NCBI GenBank assembly: GCA_002780135.1
Contig: PEWA01000031.1
Span: forward strand, 1-13,587
Length of the DNA: 13,587 nt
From: Candidatus Shapirobacteria bacterium CG06_land_8_20_14_3_00_40_12
GTDB taxonomy: Bacteria > Patescibacteriota > Microgenomatia > UBA12405
Direction of reading: 5' to 3'
The translations under genes were made by a program, and so were the position numbers. Below are positions 11,031 through 13,587 of the stretch, piece after piece (the first letter of the stretch is position 1; the number at the start of each line of letters is the position of its first letter). Below the pieces are notes generated by a model, which worked only from the letters and a program-made list of their open reading frames with translations, was not told the DNA's origin and ran no database searches.

Positions 11031-12202
11031 AATTAAAAAGTTTTCTCTACCTCTGTCAACTTGAAGAATATGACATTCCTCGGATCCAAAACTGGCTCCA
11101 ACTTCACCCTAACACTGAAGTTCTGGAAATCAAAAAACATTTAGTCTGGACCCTCAAAGTCAAGTCTCTTTTTATCGTTTCCCGTCTTCTTTTTTTTCTA
11201 CCACCGGAAATCTCAGTTATTTCCAGCCTAAAACTTCTCCAACCCATCGATACTTTATTTAAAAGCCTAATTGTCTTAATCGTCAAAATTAAGCTCAAAC
11301 TTTTTCACCGAAAAATGACTGTAATTGGTGTTACCGGCTCCTGGGGTAAAACCACCGTCAAGGAAACTCTGGTTACTATTCTTCAAACCAAACACCATGC
11401 TTTTGGTACCGTTGAAAATCAAAATACCCTTTTAGGAATTTGTTTCCGGATACTAAAACTACCCTTCAAAGCTGAGATATTTATTGCCGAAATAGGTGCC
11501 TATCATCTGGGTGATATTCGTCAAATTTGCAATATTATTCACCCAAAACACGGCATTATTACTGCTATCGGCCCAATGCATTTGGAGCGTTTTAGAACTC
11601 TGGAAAATATTTTTCAAACCAAAATGGAGCTGGCCCTATCAATTCCGGCCAATGGCTGGCTCTTTCTCCCAAAAGATTTAAAAACAAAAACATCTTTCTT
11701 AAAACTTCCCGTAAAAATTATTGACTATTTTGACCAAATCGAAAAGATCTATCCTCCAATTGCTAACCGTTTTTTTTGTACCGTTCCCAAAAATCTCCCA
11801 TCCCCTCCTCACCGCCTCCAAATATCTCAAAATGGACCAATCACTGTCATTGATGACAGCTACAACAGTAATCCTGCTGGTTTCCATCTGGCTCTTGAAA
11901 AACTAAAACAACTGCCCCAGACAAATAAAATTATTATTACTCCGGGTATGATCGAACTTGGCAGTCTTCAGGATGAACTTAACTCCCAACTCGCCCAAGA
12001 AGCCACCTCTATCTGTCAACACCTTGTTATCGTTGGCCGCACCAATAAAGATAGCCTTTCAGAAGGAGCTAAGTCCGCTAAATCATCAACAAAAATCTAC
12101 TTTGTTGATAATTTCGCCCAAGCCCAAAACCTACTTCCTACTATTAGCACCACCAATACTGCTATTCTTTTTGAAAACGATCTTCCTGACAACTATTTCT
12201 GA
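11027..12202 (+). CDS. murF: Mur ligase, MurF-like (D-Ala-D-Ala adding enzyme) with hydrophobic N-terminus
   Basis: MurF joins D-Ala-D-Ala to UDP-MurNAc-tripeptide with ATP. The 391 residues contain the Mur ligase core: P-loop GVTGSWGKTT (101-110), AEIGAYHLGDI (154-164), IGPMHLERF (181-189) followed by the putative carbamylated Lys199 in QTKMEL, the MurF-type DDSYNSNPAGF (276-286), and TPGMIELG (305-312) opening the C-terminal domain. What is unusual is the first 95 residues: in place of a normal MurF substrate-binding domain there are two hydrophobic stretches (about 46-60 and 66-93) separated by a proline turn, suggesting membrane association. The protein is also shorter than typical MurF (about 450). 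Neighbours alr and ddl make the dipeptide MurF uses, supporting the call, but another Mur-ligase-like role is possible. The 3' end overlaps convergent ddl by 10 bases. Confidence 0.82.
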   Translation: MKLKSFLYLCQLEEYDIPRIQNWLQLHPNTEVLEIKKHLVWTLKVKSLFIVSRLLFFLPPEISVISSLKLLQPIDTLFKSLIVLIVKIKLKLFHRKMTVIGVTGSWGKTTVKETLVTILQTKHHAFGTVENQNTLLGICFRILKLPFKAEIFIAEIGAYHLGDIRQICNIIHPKHGIITAIGPMHLERFRTLENIFQTKMELALSIPANGWLFLPKDLKTKTSFLKLPVKIIDYFDQIEKIYPPIANRFFCTVPKNLPSPPHRLQISQNGPITVIDDSYNSNPAGFHLALEKLKQLPQTNKIIITPGMIELGSLQDELNSQLAQEATSICQHLVIVGRTNKDSLSEGAKSAKSSTKIYFVDNFAQAQNLLPTISTTNTAILFENDLPDNYF

Positions 12203-13326
12203 AGCAATTTCGAATCAAATGAAAACTGGATCTTTTGTCTCAACTGCCATCTCTCTATTCCTAGTTCCACCAATCTGTCAATCAATCTAGAAAATGGATA
12301 GCCACTCTTCTCCCACAAATAAAAAGACAACGACCCCGGTAAAGTATTGATTTCATTTAACCACACCTTACCCTCTTTTATGTCTACTAAAAAGTCAATT
12401 CTTGCCAATCCTCCGGCTCCCACCGCCCGAAATCCTTTCAGCGCCATTTCTTGGATCATCTCTTTCAATTTTATTGAAATCGGCGCCGGCACCAACCTTG
12501 ACAAACTGGCCATCCCTTTGATTTTGCCACCCTTCAAATACTTGTCTTCATAGGTTAGTAATTTGTTTCCTTTTATTGGTTGTTCGCAAATCGATACCTC
12601 GATTTTCTCGTTACCCATCACCGACACGTTAATTTCGTCAATTCCCAACTTTCCCTCTTCCACTAAAATTTTTCGGTCAAATTCCATTGCCACTGACACC
12701 GCCCACTCTAATTCTTTTCGATTTTTTGCCACATTAATTCCCACACTTGATCCCAAATTGGCCGGTTTAACAAAAGCCGGATAACCCAATTTTTCTTCCA
12801 CTTCTTTAATTTTTTCTTTCTTATTGTTCTCCCATTCACTCTTGTTAAACCAAACATATTTCACCACCGAAATTCCTTCTTTCTCAAACAGTGCTTTTTG
12901 TATCACTTTATCCATTCCCACTGCCGACGCCGTCACCCCACTACCGGTGTAAGGGATATTAAGCATTTCCAACATTCCCTGTATCGTTCCGTCTTCACCA
13001 AAGGTTCCATGAATTGCCAAAAAGGCAATATCAAATATTATTTCTTTTTTGGGCCACCCGTCAACTGACACTAATTTTTTCTCTCCCCATATTCCCGATA
13101 ACCGGTACTGTCTCAAGCCTAATTCTGATTTTAGTTGCAAGTTTTTAAAACTTTTTAAATCTGCCAATTTGGACCCGGACCACCATTTACCTTCCTTATC
13201 GATATATACCGGAATTACCTCGTATTTGTTTTTATTAATCGATGAAAACACCTGCGCTGCCGTCACCACCGACACTTCATGCTCCACACTTCGGCTGCCA
13301 AACACCACCGCCACCCTAGTTTTCAT
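12193..13326 (-). CDS. ddl: D-alanine--D-alanine ligase
   Basis: An ATP-grasp ligase that joins two D-Ala for peptidoglycan precursors in the cytosol. The 377 residues run through the full fold: VVFGSRSVEHEVSV (7-20) for the first substrate site, HGTFGEDGTIQGMLE (106-120), the TGSGVTASAVGMDK stretch (127-140), ATP-grasp KPANLGSSVGI (187-197), LARIDFLVD (307-315), and the metal- and product-site segment LNEINTLPGSLSFYLW (323-338), with Glu325 and Asn327. The NTLPGS form is common in DdlA-type enzymes. The sequence alone does not exclude D-Ala-D-Ser or D-Ala-D-Lac specificity, but nothing points to it. The start ATG at 13326 follows an extended -10 by six bases, so the message is probably leaderless. 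It converges on the MurF-like gene with a 10-base overlap. Confidence 0.96.
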   Translation of the reverse strand: MKTRVAVVFGSRSVEHEVSVVTAAQVFSSINKNKYEVIPVYIDKEGKWWSGSKLADLKSFKNLQLKSELGLRQYRLSGIWGEKKLVSVDGWPKKEIIFDIAFLAIHGTFGEDGTIQGMLEMLNIPYTGSGVTASAVGMDKVIQKALFEKEGISVVKYVWFNKSEWENNKKEKIKEVEEKLGYPAFVKPANLGSSVGINVAKNRKELEWAVSVAMEFDRKILVEEGKLGIDEINVSVMGNEKIEVSICEQPIKGNKLLTYEDKYLKGGKIKGMASLSRLVPAPISIKLKEMIQEMALKGFRAVGAGGLARIDFLVDIKEGKVWLNEINTLPGSLSFYLWEKSGYPFSRLIDRLVELGIERWQLRQKIQFSFDSKLLQK

Positions 13327-13332
13327 TGATTG

Positions 13333-13341
13333 ATTTTACCA
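13333..13341 (-). promoter_or_regulatory. Extended -10 promoter giving a leaderless ddl transcript
   Basis: On the minus strand TGG-TAAAAT is followed by six bases (CAATCA) and the ddl ATG. The spacing is identical to that at secE and the hydrolase gene. It sits in the 20-base gap after the small ORF to the right. Confidence 0.62.
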
Positions 13342-13346
13342 AAAAT

Positions 13347-13565
13347 TCACTGTTTAAATTCCTTGTCCTTTTTCATTTCCCTTTCAATTAGATTCCGTAA
13401 AAACACCGATCGGGGTACCATTCTCTTCTGGGCCACCCAATCCAAATACGCCAAAATCTTTGGGTTGACAAAGAAATTGAACCGGACATCTGATTTTTTT
13501 GACGCCTCATCCAACACCTTCCTTAACCCACTTTCTAAAGTTACCACGGTATAAACTAAAGTCAA
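13347..13565 (-). CDS. Small ribbon-helix-helix-like protein, possibly 5'-truncated by the window edge
   Basis: The 72-residue frame ends in a pattern typical of ribbon-helix-helix DNA-binding domains: a strand VRFNFFV (27-33), helix NPKILAYLDWVAQKR (34-48), a turn MVPRS, and helix VFLRNLIEREMKKD (54-67). Such proteins are dimeric repressors, often antitoxins, but no partner gene is visible. No ATG exists; the start given is a TTG at 13565, and the frame stays open to the window edge, so the true start may lie outside. A GTG nine bases after the ACC codon near 13553 is another option. It ends 20 bases before the ddl start and could be transcribed into it. The fold assignment is moderate; the coding call rests mainly on that pattern. 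Confidence 0.6.
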   Translation of the reverse strand: MTLVYTVVTLESGLRKVLDEASKKSDVRFNFFVNPKILAYLDWVAQKRMVPRSVFLRNLIEREMKKDKEFKQ

Positions 13566-13587
13566 TAAATTATCCGACTTGACACTA

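Noticed and set aside
13579..13584. TTGACA on the plus strand at the right edge as a promoter
   Set aside because: The matching -10 would lie outside the window, so nothing can be tested.

Overview
The window looks like chromosome of a small-genome bacterium, most likely a member of the Candidate Phyla Radiation (Patescibacteria), perhaps the Microgenomates side. This is inferred from an AT-rich, tightly packed layout, a B12-dependent (class II) ribonucleotide reductase beside a cobalamin adenosyltransferase, very sparse Shine-Dalgarno signals, several promoters that place the start codon at or near +1, and pared-down protein versions. No 16S rRNA is present to settle the lineage. UGA is used as a stop (ends of the alpha/beta hydrolase and the MurF-like gene), which argues against the UGA-glycine CPR groups.

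Left part (1-3990, all minus strand): a nucleotide-reduction block reading right to left. A clear sigma70-type promoter (3959-3987) and a 28-bp palindrome precede nrdR, which overlaps nrdJ by one base (TAATG). Then come a palindromic repeat, a PduO-type cobalamin adenosyltransferase, a candidate structured RNA resembling the core of cobalamin riboswitches, and the 5' part of an unrecognised gene that leaves the window. NrdR senses nucleotides, NrdJ makes dNTPs using adenosylcobalamin, and the adenosyltransferase makes or repairs that cofactor. The RNA, if real, adds B12 sensing inside the operon.

Middle (4027-6954, minus): an AlgI-type MBOAT acyltransferase, a membrane-anchored SGNH esterase/transferase and an unrecognised 230-residue protein. 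The first two form the standard pair for O-acylating a cell-surface glycan.

7009-9233 (plus): secE-nusG-rplK-rplA, the conserved translocation/antitermination/ribosomal block, here without rplJ-rplL afterwards. The gaps between these genes hold short tandem repeats or palindromes and no Shine-Dalgarno sequences. L1 appears shortened in its middle.

Right part (9226-13326): peptidoglycan D-alanine genes. alr (minus) is divergent from an alpha/beta hydrolase plus MurF-like ligase (plus), and ddl (minus) converges on the ligase. Alr makes D-Ala, Ddl joins two, and MurF would attach the dipeptide to the UDP-MurNAc-tripeptide. The alr/hydrolase intergenic is a near-palindromic pair of outward extended -10 promoters. 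A ribbon-helix-helix-like ORF lies at the right edge.
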